From Chitinophaga tropicalis (GTDB taxonomy: Bacteria; Bacteroidota; Bacteroidia; Chitinophagales; Chitinophagaceae), in contig NZ_WRXN01000006.1 in NCBI RefSeq assembly GCF_009758205.1, positions 124,001-188,000 on the forward strand: a DNA stretch of 64,000 bases, read 5' to 3'. A program made the translations under genes and the position numbers. This document shows, piece after piece, positions 33,073 through 41,353 of this stretch (within the stretch, counting starts at the first letter, position 1; the number at the start of each line of letters is the position of its first letter). The notes under the pieces were generated by a model. The model had not been told where the DNA came from, ran no database searches, and worked only from the letters and a program-made list of their open reading frames with translations.

Positions 33073-34038
33073 ATGAACCGTTTTTCCGTGCTGCACCGTT
33101 TTTTCCTGTCGCCGTCTTCCGGCGCTCCCCTGGCCTTTTTCAGAATAGCTATTGCCCTGCTGGGCCTTGTACAGGCAGGATGGCTGGCCGGAAGCATTGC
33201 CCTGTTGTACGGTGAAAATGGGCTGGTACCCTGGGCTATCAGCGATGGTATTGTAGATCCTTACCTGCCGCAGCTATCCTGGTTAAAGCCTGTCTCTGAG
33301 TTTACAGGACTTTCTGCAGATACCTGGGTCTATATCATTATGGGCATTTACCTGCTGAGCCTGATCATGCTGCTGCTGGGAAAATTCACCCGCGTAGCTG
33401 CATTTACGGCCTGGGCGTTGCATATGATGTTCATTAATACAGGGTTCATGGCTGCTTATGGTGTGGAAACGTTCATGCACATTGCCCTCTTCTATTGTAT
33501 TCTTATGCCTGTCGGACATGTATTCTCCTGGGATGCCCGGTGGAGAACAACGGTAAGGGATAGTGAATGGTACACTTTATCCATCCGTGTGCTGCAGTTG
33601 CATCTTTGCCTGGTGTATGTGGCTTCAGGTGTGGAAAAAGCTATGGGTACACAATGGTGGAACGGCGAAGCTATCTGGCAAACAATGATGCAGGGGCAGT
33701 TCTCCCGTTTTGATATGCGCTGGATGGCGGGATTTCCCCTGTTAGCGAAAATGTTGGGATGGAGTACGCTGGTGCTGGAAACATGCTATCCTCTCTTTAT
33801 CTGGTGGAAGAGGACGCGTCCTTACGGTTACCTGGCTATTGTGATGCTGCATCTCGGTATAGCGGTATTTATGGGACTGCAGCTCTTCTCATCCGTTATG
33901 ATCATTTTCAATACTGCTGCTTTTGGCTGGCCTTATGTACAGCATATTTACCGAACGCGCGTTCAACCCTTATACGAAAAGAAGAAACTGCACCGTGCCG
34001 GCCGGCTGGCAACACAGGCGTTCTGGAATTTTGAATGA
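33073..34038 (+). CDS. HTTM-domain integral membrane protein
   Basis: A 321-residue membrane protein with about seven or eight helices. It has features of the HTTM domain, the membrane part shared with vitamin K-dependent gamma-carboxylase: APLAFFRIAIALLGLVQ at the N-terminus, VETFMHIALFYCILMPVG in the middle, and LQLHLCLVYVASGVEKAMG with GTQWWNGEAIWQTM. No C-terminal carboxylase lumenal domain is present. Stand-alone bacterial HTTM proteins are of unknown function. It is probably co-transcribed with the two genes before it. Confidence 0.85.
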   Translation: MNRFSVLHRFFLSPSSGAPLAFFRIAIALLGLVQAGWLAGSIALLYGENGLVPWAISDGIVDPYLPQLSWLKPVSEFTGLSADTWVYIIMGIYLLSLIMLLLGKFTRVAAFTAWALHMMFINTGFMAAYGVETFMHIALFYCILMPVGHVFSWDARWRTTVRDSEWYTLSIRVLQLHLCLVYVASGVEKAMGTQWWNGEAIWQTMMQGQFSRFDMRWMAGFPLLAKMLGWSTLVLETCYPLFIWWKRTRPYGYLAIVMLHLGIAVFMGLQLFSSVMIIFNTAAFGWPYVQHIYRTRVQPLYEKKKLHRAGRLATQAFWNFE

Positions 34039-34043
34039 TGGTA

Positions 34044-34721
34044 TTATTTAGGCATATCCCTCAACCCAGCTATCATATTAATAGTCAACGCCACTACAAA
34101 CGTATTCAGCACAAAAGATATCATCCCATGCATCAATGCTACCCGCCTGAGCTTACGGGCACTGATCTCTACATCAGACACCTGGAAGGTCATGCCTATT
34201 ACAAAAGAAAAATAAGCGAAATCAAGATAATCCGGTTTATCTTCTTCCGGGAAGCTTAAGCCGCCGGCATGATGCTGTTCATTATCCTCATCATCATCGT
34301 AATAAATATGTGCATAATGCATGGTGTACATGGTATGTACCATCCCCCATGCCAGCATAATACCCGCTACAGCTACGGGAACATAGAGAACAGGCTTTAC
34401 ATCCGTTACTTCATCTGAGACGGTCAGCAATAATACCATCACCATACTGATAAAACAAGCCAGGAGGATGAGAATGAACACAAAAGTCCTGCTGCCATCT
34501 TCCCTGCGGGCATAGCGCCTGATCTCTTCTACAGTCCGGGTAAAGAAAACTATCCAGCAGGTAGTGTTATAAACGAGGGCAAAAACATCCCAGAGTACCA
34601 TTATCCGGAGGAGAGGTGTCAGGGAGGTTCCCTGGATCAGGAGAAAAACAAGGCCTGTTATACCCAGGCTGATCAGGACCCGGTGAATGGGGTGGAGTTT
34701 GAGGAAAATATTGCCTTTCAT
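34044..34721 (-). CDS. DUF1345 family membrane protein
   Basis: DUF1345 proteins are multi-pass membrane proteins of unknown function. The 225-residue product has five predicted helices and the typical C-terminal segment PDYLDFAYFSFVIGMTFQVSD, then SFVLNTFVVALTINM. An acidic, His-containing loop (YYDDDEDNEQHH) lies before it. The ATG at 34721 is chosen; another in-frame ATG at 34751 would add ten residues. It converges on the HTTM gene (5 nt between stops) and diverges from rhlE. Confidence 0.85.
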   Translation of the reverse strand: MKGNIFLKLHPIHRVLISLGITGLVFLLIQGTSLTPLLRIMVLWDVFALVYNTTCWIVFFTRTVEEIRRYARREDGSRTFVFILILLACFISMVMVLLLTVSDEVTDVKPVLYVPVAVAGIMLAWGMVHTMYTMHYAHIYYDDDEDNEQHHAGGLSFPEEDKPDYLDFAYFSFVIGMTFQVSDVEISARKLRRVALMHGMISFVLNTFVVALTINMIAGLRDMPK

Positions 34722-34761
34722 ACTTAAAGTTATTGATTTTAGGCTGTGCATAGTGCAATTC

Positions 34762-34791
34762 TTGTTGCATAGCTGGAGTAGCTTATCTTTG
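34762..34791 (+). promoter_or_regulatory. Bacteroidota promoter abutting the RhlE start codon
   Basis: TTG at 34762-34764, a 19-nt spacer and a perfect -7 box TATCTTTG at 34784-34791. The ATG of the helicase is at 34796, only 4 nt after the box, where transcription itself should begin. The mRNA would be leaderless or nearly so. Confidence 0.6.
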
Positions 34792-34795
34792 CCGA

Positions 34796-36037
34796 ATGAA
34801 GTTCGAGCAGTATCATATTTCTCCGGAGATCAAAAAAAGTTTAGCAGAGCTGGGATTTAAGCGCCCAACCGATATCCAGTTCAAAGCCATTCCATCTATC
34901 CTGAAGGGAGACGATGTCATGGCCATTGCACAGACGGGAACGGGCAAAACCGCAGCCTTTGCTATTCCTACCCTCCATATGCTGCAGTTAAAGCACCCCA
35001 AAAAGACAAAGGGAGAGGTAAGATGTGTGGTAATGGTACCTACCCGCGAGCTATCTATCCAGATAGCAGAGGTATTTACGAATATAGGCAAGTATACAAA
35101 GCTGAATATATTAGGGCTGCATGGTGGTGTAGATGAAGCTCCCCAGCTGAAAAAGCTGGCGCAGGGGGTGGATGTGCTGATAGCAACGCCTGGCCGTATG
35201 TTTGACCTGATCAGCCGTGGATTTATAGACCTGAGCCAGACGGAGATGCTGATCCTGGACGAGGCTGACCATATGTTAGACCTGGGTTTTATCCGCGATA
35301 TCAGGGATGTGCTGAAACATATGGCCCGCAGGCACCAGACGCTGTTCTTCTCTGCTACAATAGATAAAGACATCAAAGACCTGGCTTATTCCGTGGTGAA
35401 TAACCCTATCCGTATACAGATCTCCCCGCAGGACCCGGTATCAAAGAACGTACAGCATGCCGTAGCGTATGTGGGGATGGACGATAAGCGTTTCTTCCTG
35501 GAGCGCCTGGTAAAGGAGTTCCCTGACAATAAGATACTGGTGTTTGTGCGTACCAAGGTGCGTGCAGAGCGTGTATTCGCTGCTATGCAAAGGGTAGGTA
35601 TTAAAGCCCTTACGATGCACGGCGGTAAGGAGCAGGACAACCGTTTACAGGTAATGGAGGAGTTCAAGAATGGGGATACCCGCCTGCTCATTACTACTGA
35701 TGTGAATGCACGAGGCATAGATATCCCCAATGTGGACTATGTGGTGAACTATGATCTGCCGGATGTACCGGAGAATTATGTGCATAGGGTAGGACGTACA
35801 GGACGTGGTGTGCGGAAGGGGCAGGCTGTCTCTTTCTGTAGTGATGAAGAGAAACCTGTACTCGAGGCTATACAGCAATACCTGGGTAAGGAGATCACTG
35901 TCATGAAGATCAATAAAAGTGATTACCGGGAAACGATCAGCTTCTCGGAAGATATACCCAACGATAACTGGCAGTTGCTGCTGGACGAGCATAACAAGCA
36001 ACTGGAGCAGGCAAAGCGCAAAAAGAAGAAGAAATAG
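34796..36037 (+). CDS. rhlE: DEAD-box RNA helicase, RhlE-like
   Basis: ATP-dependent RNA helicase used in ribosome assembly or RNA decay. The 413 residues contain the full motif set: Q motif (GFKRPTDIQ), motif I AQTGTGKTA, Ia PTRELSIQ, Ib ATPGR, II DEAD, III SAT, IV ILVFVRTK, V TTDVNARGIDIP and VI HRVGRTGR. The C-terminal tail is short and Lys-rich (KRKKKKK), as in Bacteroidota RhlE proteins. The start at 34796 gives the canonical N-terminus MKFEQYHISPEIKKSL. The gene stands alone, converging with the RteC-like gene (5 nt between stops). Confidence 0.95.
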   Translation: MKFEQYHISPEIKKSLAELGFKRPTDIQFKAIPSILKGDDVMAIAQTGTGKTAAFAIPTLHMLQLKHPKKTKGEVRCVVMVPTRELSIQIAEVFTNIGKYTKLNILGLHGGVDEAPQLKKLAQGVDVLIATPGRMFDLISRGFIDLSQTEMLILDEADHMLDLGFIRDIRDVLKHMARRHQTLFFSATIDKDIKDLAYSVVNNPIRIQISPQDPVSKNVQHAVAYVGMDDKRFFLERLVKEFPDNKILVFVRTKVRAERVFAAMQRVGIKALTMHGGKEQDNRLQVMEEFKNGDTRLLITTDVNARGIDIPNVDYVVNYDLPDVPENYVHRVGRTGRGVRKGQAVSFCSDEEKPVLEAIQQYLGKEITVMKINKSDYRETISFSEDIPNDNWQLLLDEHNKQLEQAKRKKKKK

Positions 36038-36042
36038 GCCAG

Positions 36043-37248
36043 TTATTCTTTCCGGAGGTGATGCGCCTGTTTGATGATCTGGTTAGCCAGTGTTGTCATC
36101 TTTTCATATGTCTCGTCAGAGATATGGTAATAGCTTGTCTGGAATACGCTGTTTTCAAATGAAGTTTTCTTTTCGGCCGAAAAGCATAAAGGTATCAGGC
36201 GGAATACGTCCTGCATATTCCTGTTTTCCACTATTCCCACTTCTTTCAGGATGCGTACCAGGGCGGCAATTTCAGCTACGGTCAGGCTGGTCTGCAGTTT
36301 AAAGTTCTCCGGCAGCGTGGCAAAGTCACTTTTAAATTTCCTGGTATTGGTGGGCTTTTCCCTTGCACGCAGATATTTTGTTTCTACCTGTATCCATTCA
36401 TTCATCAGCTCCTTGATATTGGGGGCATCTTTGTTATATGCCAGTCCCCGGAGTTGTTTCACCTGGTTTACTTCTGAGGCGGCGTAACCCAGCAGGTCCA
36501 GCTGCGTGCGTACATTAGGAAGCTCTTTCAGCTGCTGGTTGATGTAGGAAGTACAATAGTCATAGAAAGCAGTGCTGTTCAGGTTGAAAGATATCAGCAG
36601 GTTCCTGAGCTGTGGCTGGTCCAGTGAGTTACCTTCCTCCCTGTAAAGTTTCAGTAGGGCCTGGTGCAGCTGACGCAGAAAATCCAGCTGGTAGTGGTTC
36701 ATACGGTTTTCGAGCAACGGGTCGAAGGTATCGAAGAGGTCCAGTACCAGTGCCTGCAGTTCTTCACAGCAGCTTTCTGCTTCGCTGAACCATTTACGGA
36801 TCACGGAAAAGCCTGGCTCGAGCCGCTGACGCATCAATTCCCGGTACACATTGGGTGTAATGGCCATTTTGTTATAATACCTGGCATGGACGATCATGAG
36901 GTGGAGAACAAGATCTTCCAGGCGATGGCAGATATCGTTACAAAGATGGACGGGGTTTTCGTAATCAATTTTAATATAGGTTGCCGGTACTTCTTCCAGC
37001 CAGCTTTCGGGCAATGAGTTGGAAAGGAGTGTTACCTTTTCCTGGCAGGTGGAAACATATTTTCTCATGGTGACCGGGCTTACACCTTTTTCAACACATT
37101 CGTCAAGAGCGGCGGTAATTTCATCCATAGCCTGAGTAGCTTTTTTATGCATGCCTATTACCTTTTCTGTGGAGGACGGATCGTCCGGGCCGGGAGGGTT
37201 TTGAAGGCAGTCTATGAGTTCCTGTAACGGGAGCAATGGAGTCCTCAT
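36043..37248 (-). CDS. RteC-like family protein, full length
   Basis: A 401-residue alpha-helical cytosolic protein. The C-terminal 110 residues (SLTVAEIAALVRILKEVGIV, then FSAEKKTSFENSVFQTSYYHI) resemble the C-terminal helix-turn-helix-like part of RteC, a regulator first described in Bacteroides conjugative transposons. No transposon genes are nearby. The N-terminal 290 residues are homologous to the shorter protein at 55679. These proteins appear expanded in this genome, and their role here is unknown. Confidence 0.7.
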   Translation of the reverse strand: MRTPLLPLQELIDCLQNPPGPDDPSSTEKVIGMHKKATQAMDEITAALDECVEKGVSPVTMRKYVSTCQEKVTLLSNSLPESWLEEVPATYIKIDYENPVHLCNDICHRLEDLVLHLMIVHARYYNKMAITPNVYRELMRQRLEPGFSVIRKWFSEAESCCEELQALVLDLFDTFDPLLENRMNHYQLDFLRQLHQALLKLYREEGNSLDQPQLRNLLISFNLNSTAFYDYCTSYINQQLKELPNVRTQLDLLGYAASEVNQVKQLRGLAYNKDAPNIKELMNEWIQVETKYLRAREKPTNTRKFKSDFATLPENFKLQTSLTVAEIAALVRILKEVGIVENRNMQDVFRLIPLCFSAEKKTSFENSVFQTSYYHISDETYEKMTTLANQIIKQAHHLRKE

Positions 37249-37709
37249 GTTGTTCGTTTTTAGGTTAAACTTTGGGAAAATGAAAGGTTAACTATACCTG
37301 GCTTTGGGAGTACGGGCCATAAGCCCGCAATGCTACAGGTAGCATTACTAAGATACATAAAAATACTGTCAATGACCTATTAAATCATACAGATACCGCA
37401 GTGTCTCACAGAGCGTTAAACCTGCGTTCTCGCTGCAGGAAAATGGCCTGGCAGTCACCCTTACCAGGCCAGAAGATCCTGCAACAGGGTCAACGATCAG
37501 CGCTGTTGCGCTGAATACGCCTGGATGAGAGGTGCCGGATTGCTTTATGGTGGTGAAGGAAATTCATTCTGTTAACCTCGCATTAACGCATTTAGGTTAC
37601 GAAAGCTGTATCATTGCAGCTCTGATTGAATTTTTAGTCTGTATACATGTAGCCGGGCACTCCTGTCCGGTTTATTTTTTGTCCCCTGTATATACAGCCT
37701 GTTATCAGA
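37249..37709. other. Gene-free region with a nested hairpin
   Basis: About 460 bp between divergent-start and convergent-stop neighbours with no convincing gene. A 66-residue frame at 37532-37732 has no start context or family. At 37434-37483 there is a nested structure: outer stem TGCAGGA/TCCTGCA, inner stem TGGCCTGG/CCAGGCCA. A small hairpin CAGCG/CGCTG follows at 37498-37513. It could be a structured RNA or the remnant of a repeat. Confidence 0.35.
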
Positions 37710-39359
37710 TCAGGCATGCTGTTGTCCTGTAGTTTTTTCTTCGTGGTATTCCTGTTCTGTATTAATGGACCATATATTGTCTTTTGTGGTGATACCTTCT
37801 ATAATGTTATCTACGGCTACCATGGCGGTGAGCATGGAGTGGTCTGCATTATTGTATTTGTGCATACCATTACGGCCCACCAGGAAGAGGTTAGGGAAAT
37901 CGCTGATATATTGTTTTACCTCATCGAAGCGCTCATAGGCTCCGAAATAAGCGGGGTAGGTCTTTTCTACCCGCAGTACGGTAGTATCAAGTACGTCTGA
38001 ATTATTTGCCAGTCCTATTTTCTGGAGTTCCCTGACGGCCAGCTGCGCAATATCTGTGTCGGCCATTTTCCAGAAGTCGTCAGTTTCGTTGCAGAAGAAT
38101 TCCATACCTACCCAGGCCGTGTTGGGGTCTTTTACCAGGTAGGGGCTCCAGTTGTTGAACAGTTGCAGCCTGCCTACTTTCACATCTTTTTCCTGTATGT
38201 AGATCCAGGTGTCTTTCAGCTGGAGTGGTTTCCACTTGCCTGTCTTCTTGTCCTGTTCAGAGAGGTTTTTGAGCAGGATGCCTACGGTGATGAAATCCCG
38301 GTATTGCAGTCCTGCGGCTATTTCCCTGACGTTGCCGGGTATATTGGCATCCAGGCAGCCTATCAGTTCTTTTACGGGCATGGTGCTGAAGAAGTAGTCT
38401 CCTTTTAGCTCTATTGTTTGCAGGGCAACTTTATCGAAGGCTTCTACAGCGGTTACTTTCCCGTCCTGTGTGTTAACAGCTATTACGTCGTGGAGCATGT
38501 GGATGGTGCCGCCCATTTCCTGTACCTGCCTGGCTACTTCTTCCCAGAGCTGGCCGGGGCCCAGTTTAGGGTAGAGGAACTGTTCAATGAGGCTGGTCTC
38601 GGTATCTTTCTGGGAGATGTCGCCTTTCTTTTTCTTCTTTTTGAGTGCGGCCTGTACGGCGTGTTGTACCGCTTTGCGGATGCTCACGCCTTTAATGCGT
38701 TGTGCGCCCCATTCTGCCGGTATTTCATGACAGGGTACGCCCCATACTTTTTCGGTATAGTCCCTGAAGAAGAGCTCATAGAGTGTTTGTCCGAAGCGGT
38801 TCACCATAAAGTCTTCCAGGCTGTTTTCCGGTTTGCGGGGGGAGGCCTGTGCTTTCAGGTAGGATACCAGTATGGAGATGGTGGTGCCTATACCCAGCTT
38901 GCGCAGGGTATCTATAGAAAGTTGTATGGGGTAGGTGAAGAATTTACGGAGGAAGTAGATGCGTGACAGGCGTTCCCGGATCAGCATTACTTTGTCTGCG
39001 TCTTTTGCAGCTACGCTGTCACCCGGGGCCACTTGTCTTGATTTGTTCTGGTAGCTGATGGTGAACTGTTCTTCCGTGGTTTGCTGGGCGGGCAGGATGT
39101 TGAGCCACCAGTTCATGACGCGGTCAGACTTTGAAAAGAATCTGTGTCCGCCTATGTCCATGCGGTTACCTTTGTAGTTGATGGTTTTTGAGATGCCACC
39201 AATGTCGGTCGATTTTTCGAGGATGACCGGTACTATGTCTGTTCTTTTGAGCAGTTCATATGCGGCGGTCAATCCTGCGGGGCCGGCTCCGATGATGATC
39301 GCTTTGCGTTTAACAGGGGAGTGGGCATTTTGTTGTGTTGTTAATATGGGCTGATCCAT
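37710..39359 (-). CDS. NAD(P)/FAD-dependent oxidoreductase (amine oxidase/UDP-galactopyranose mutase-like)
   Basis: A 549-residue flavoprotein with the dinucleotide-binding motif [17 protein letters not shown], followed by [14 protein letters not shown] and [13 protein letters not shown]. These features are typical of the Bacteroidota FAD oxidoreductases annotated as protoporphyrinogen-oxidase-like or glf-like and often found with surface polysaccharide genes. The C-terminal FAD segment is [19 protein letters not shown]. There is no signal peptide, so it is cytosolic. No glycosyltransferase cluster is adjacent, so the substrate is unclear. Confidence 0.85.
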   Translation of the reverse strand: MDQPILTTQQNAHSPVKRKAIIIGAGPAGLTAAYELLKRTDIVPVILEKSTDIGGISKTINYKGNRMDIGGHRFFSKSDRVMNWWLNILPAQQTTEEQFTISYQNKSRQVAPGDSVAAKDADKVMLIRERLSRIYFLRKFFTYPIQLSIDTLRKLGIGTTISILVSYLKAQASPRKPENSLEDFMVNRFGQTLYELFFRDYTEKVWGVPCHEIPAEWGAQRIKGVSIRKAVQHAVQAALKKKKKKGDISQKDTETSLIEQFLYPKLGPGQLWEEVARQVQEMGGTIHMLHDVIAVNTQDGKVTAVEAFDKVALQTIELKGDYFFSTMPVKELIGCLDANIPGNVREIAAGLQYRDFITVGILLKNLSEQDKKTGKWKPLQLKDTWIYIQEKDVKVGRLQLFNNWSPYLVKDPNTAWVGMEFFCNETDDFWKMADTDIAQLAVRELQKIGLANNSDVLDTTVLRVEKTYPAYFGAYERFDEVKQYISDFPNLFLVGRNGMHKYNNADHSMLTAMVAVDNIIEGITTKDNIWSINTEQEYHEEKTTGQQHA

Positions 39360-39497
39360 GGGGTAACATTTGGCGGGTTCTCTAAAATTGATGTATCTGT
39401 TTCCTAACTGTTCGCACTTTATAAAGGTAGGGGTGGCACCATAATATGAACTTAGGAGATAGGGAGAAAAACTTAGGTGAAAACGCCTATAAGCGGG

Positions 39498-39520
39498 AAA
39501 AGCCCCATACGGGGCTTCCC
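39498..39520. terminator. Short GC hairpin
   Basis: AAGCCCC (39500-39506) and GGGGCTT (39511-39517) with a 4-nt loop, inside a weaker outer GGGA/TCCC pairing. It is 28 nt after the stop of the AraC-like gene at 39545 on the minus strand and probably ends that transcript. Confidence 0.55.
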
Positions 39521-39544
39521 TGATAAAAACAATGCAAAATGATG

Positions 39545-40549
39545 CTACATACTTCTGCGAAGTGCAATAACGTCGCAGTTATAATATTTCTGAACTTCAG
39601 CTACCATTTCATCTTTACTCCTGTAACCGGTAGCTGCAGCTATCATACCTAAAGAGAACGACTTCTCCATCATTCTGTTATAAACCAGCATCATTCTCAC
39701 CATCTGGATGAAAGGTGTAATTCCAATACTAAAATACCGGCGGAAGCCTTGTACTAACTGGGGGCCGGACATATTGAACATTTTGGCCAGTTCTACCTGG
39801 TCATGGGGTACATGGGGGTGTTCCAGCAGGTAGGCAAAGATCTGGTAAAAGAGCCCTGCCTGTGTTTCATTTGCAATCAGTGCCGTTTCGGGGGCGGCAG
39901 CGTCCTGCTGGGCAAAGTTAAGGAAGAGGTCCAGGCAGCACCGGTACAGGAAGTGGCGTGCCTGGTCCTCTATGTATCTGCAGGATATCATGCGTTGGAT
40001 CAGCATGTTGCAAACGGCATTGATACGGTAGGGGCGGGTATTCAATACGCCGCTGATCTTATCAGGCCGTTTGCGGGAGAGATGTTGTAACCCGGGGTAT
40101 GCCTTATCCAGCCAGACCAGGTCTGACTGTTGTATATTAATGTGAAAACTTAAAATCTTTGCGCCTGCCGGCATGGGTACTTCATGCAACTCTGCATGAA
40201 GGTTGAACAGGTTACATTCCTTCTCATTCAGCATCAGCTCTCCGCTGCCAAAGTGCTGTGGCCGGAGACTATCTTCGTACATGAAGTGCAACGCCCAGAG
40301 GTGAAACGGCGTATACGGCCTTAGCACTATATCTTTCTTTGCATATATATCATGCAGCCAGATCCTGAACGGGCCCACAGGTATATGCTGGGAAAGCATG
40401 TCAAAATCATCATCCTGGTCAAAATATAATCCTGCATAAGGTATGATGAGATGCAGATATTCTGCCGGCACATAAGTAGCAGGGAGGTAGCTATGCGTGT
40501 GGCGATCTATCAGCAACAATTTGTTTTCATCAAATACTGCAGGATACAT
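39545..40549 (-). CDS. AraC-like regulator, paralogue 1
   Basis: A 334-residue protein with a C-terminal AraC-type HTH region ([20 protein letters not shown], then [20 protein letters not shown]). The N-terminal 220 residues ([37 protein letters not shown]) form a sensing domain I cannot name. The same plan occurs at 44065 and in the partial gene at 63866. The second HTH is weakly conserved relative to AraC itself. No obvious target is divergent from it. Confidence 0.7.
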   Translation of the reverse strand: MYPAVFDENKLLLIDRHTHSYLPATYVPAEYLHLIIPYAGLYFDQDDDFDMLSQHIPVGPFRIWLHDIYAKKDIVLRPYTPFHLWALHFMYEDSLRPQHFGSGELMLNEKECNLFNLHAELHEVPMPAGAKILSFHINIQQSDLVWLDKAYPGLQHLSRKRPDKISGVLNTRPYRINAVCNMLIQRMISCRYIEDQARHFLYRCCLDLFLNFAQQDAAAPETALIANETQAGLFYQIFAYLLEHPHVPHDQVELAKMFNMSGPQLVQGFRRYFSIGITPFIQMVRMMLVYNRMMEKSFSLGMIAAATGYRSKDEMVAEVQKYYNCDVIALRRSM

Positions 40550-40694
40550 ACATGTATATTAATGGTTCATTTTGATGATCTTCTCACATGAGTTTACAAC
40601 TAATGCACTGCCAGGCGTTTAGCCGGCGGGTTTATAATCTTTTCGGGTATCTTCGTTTCGATTACTAAGCTAGGAAAATGATCTATGAAGTTGG

Positions 40695-41234
40695 TTAATG
40701 AGATGTTAACGGATGAGAAATTCTTACGAAGGTGAGAGAGGAGAGAAAGGCGTAGGCAGATCTTAAGCCTTTTAAAATCGGCTCGTTTTCATGCCCGGAG
40801 AGGGAGTTTATTAGCAGAAGCGTCTTATTATCAGCTATTTGTGGGTCCCTGTCCGGGTAAGTGGTTAGCAGCTTATCCTCATAGTGATTCCAGGATTGAA
40901 TAGTAGGGGTGGTGATATAGATGTTGAACTTCGCAAAAGGGTCCCCGTTTTCCGATGCAAAACCGGCTTCTATTGAAATAGAGGGATAGGGGTAATGATA
41001 TTCCAATTCCAACCCTTCATTATTTTGCCATTGACGGTCATTAGTGATATGTTCTATTTCAGATTTTAGTTTGTTCAATCTCGCTTCCTGGAGAGTGAGA
41101 ATACGGTGATTGTATTCATTATAAAGCTGTATCAATGTATCAATCTGCTCTGCATGTGTGCTGAAGTACGTGGAAAGCTCGTCGTTGGGATGGTGCTGGA
41201 AGGTTTGCAACAGCTGGCGGTATTGTGCTATCAT
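40695..41234 (-). CDS. Hypothetical cytosolic protein
   Basis: A 179-residue protein with a helical first half (coiled-coil-like, EYNHRILTLQEARLNKLKSE) and a beta-rich middle (ELEYHYPYPSISIEAGFA). No signal peptide or known domain. It is separated from the GH2 gene at 41354 by a perfect hairpin and is probably a single-gene transcript. I do not recognise it. Confidence 0.6.
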   Translation of the reverse strand: MIAQYRQLLQTFQHHPNDELSTYFSTHAEQIDTLIQLYNEYNHRILTLQEARLNKLKSEIEHITNDRQWQNNEGLELEYHYPYPSISIEAGFASENGDPFAKFNIYITTPTIQSWNHYEDKLLTTYPDRDPQIADNKTLLLINSLSGHENEPILKGLRSAYAFLSSLTFVRISHPLTSH

Positions 41235-41321
41235 AGATGGGATCAGGTTATATTGGGTTAAAGCTAAGAAATGGATTTTTATTGGAAGTTAATGGGAGGT
41301 TAATGAGGCGGAGATTTAAAG

Positions 41322-41347
41322 AGGGCCTACCTGGTTAGGTAGGCCCT
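41322..41347. terminator. Perfect 11-bp hairpin terminator
   Basis: AGGGCCTACCT (41322-41332) and AGGTAGGCCCT (41337-41347) around GGTT, 6 nt past the GH2 stop on the minus strand, followed there by CTCTTT. It closes the GH2 transcript. Confidence 0.75.
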
Positions 41348-41353
41348 GTATGA

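Noticed and set aside
36043-37248. RteC-like gene as evidence of a conjugative transposon
   Set aside because: No tra genes, integrase or excision genes anywhere in the window. The family appears to be a chromosomal expansion.
37532-37732. 66-residue + strand frame
   Set aside because: It overlaps the end of the FAD oxidoreductase, has no family resemblance and no promoter. Probably random.
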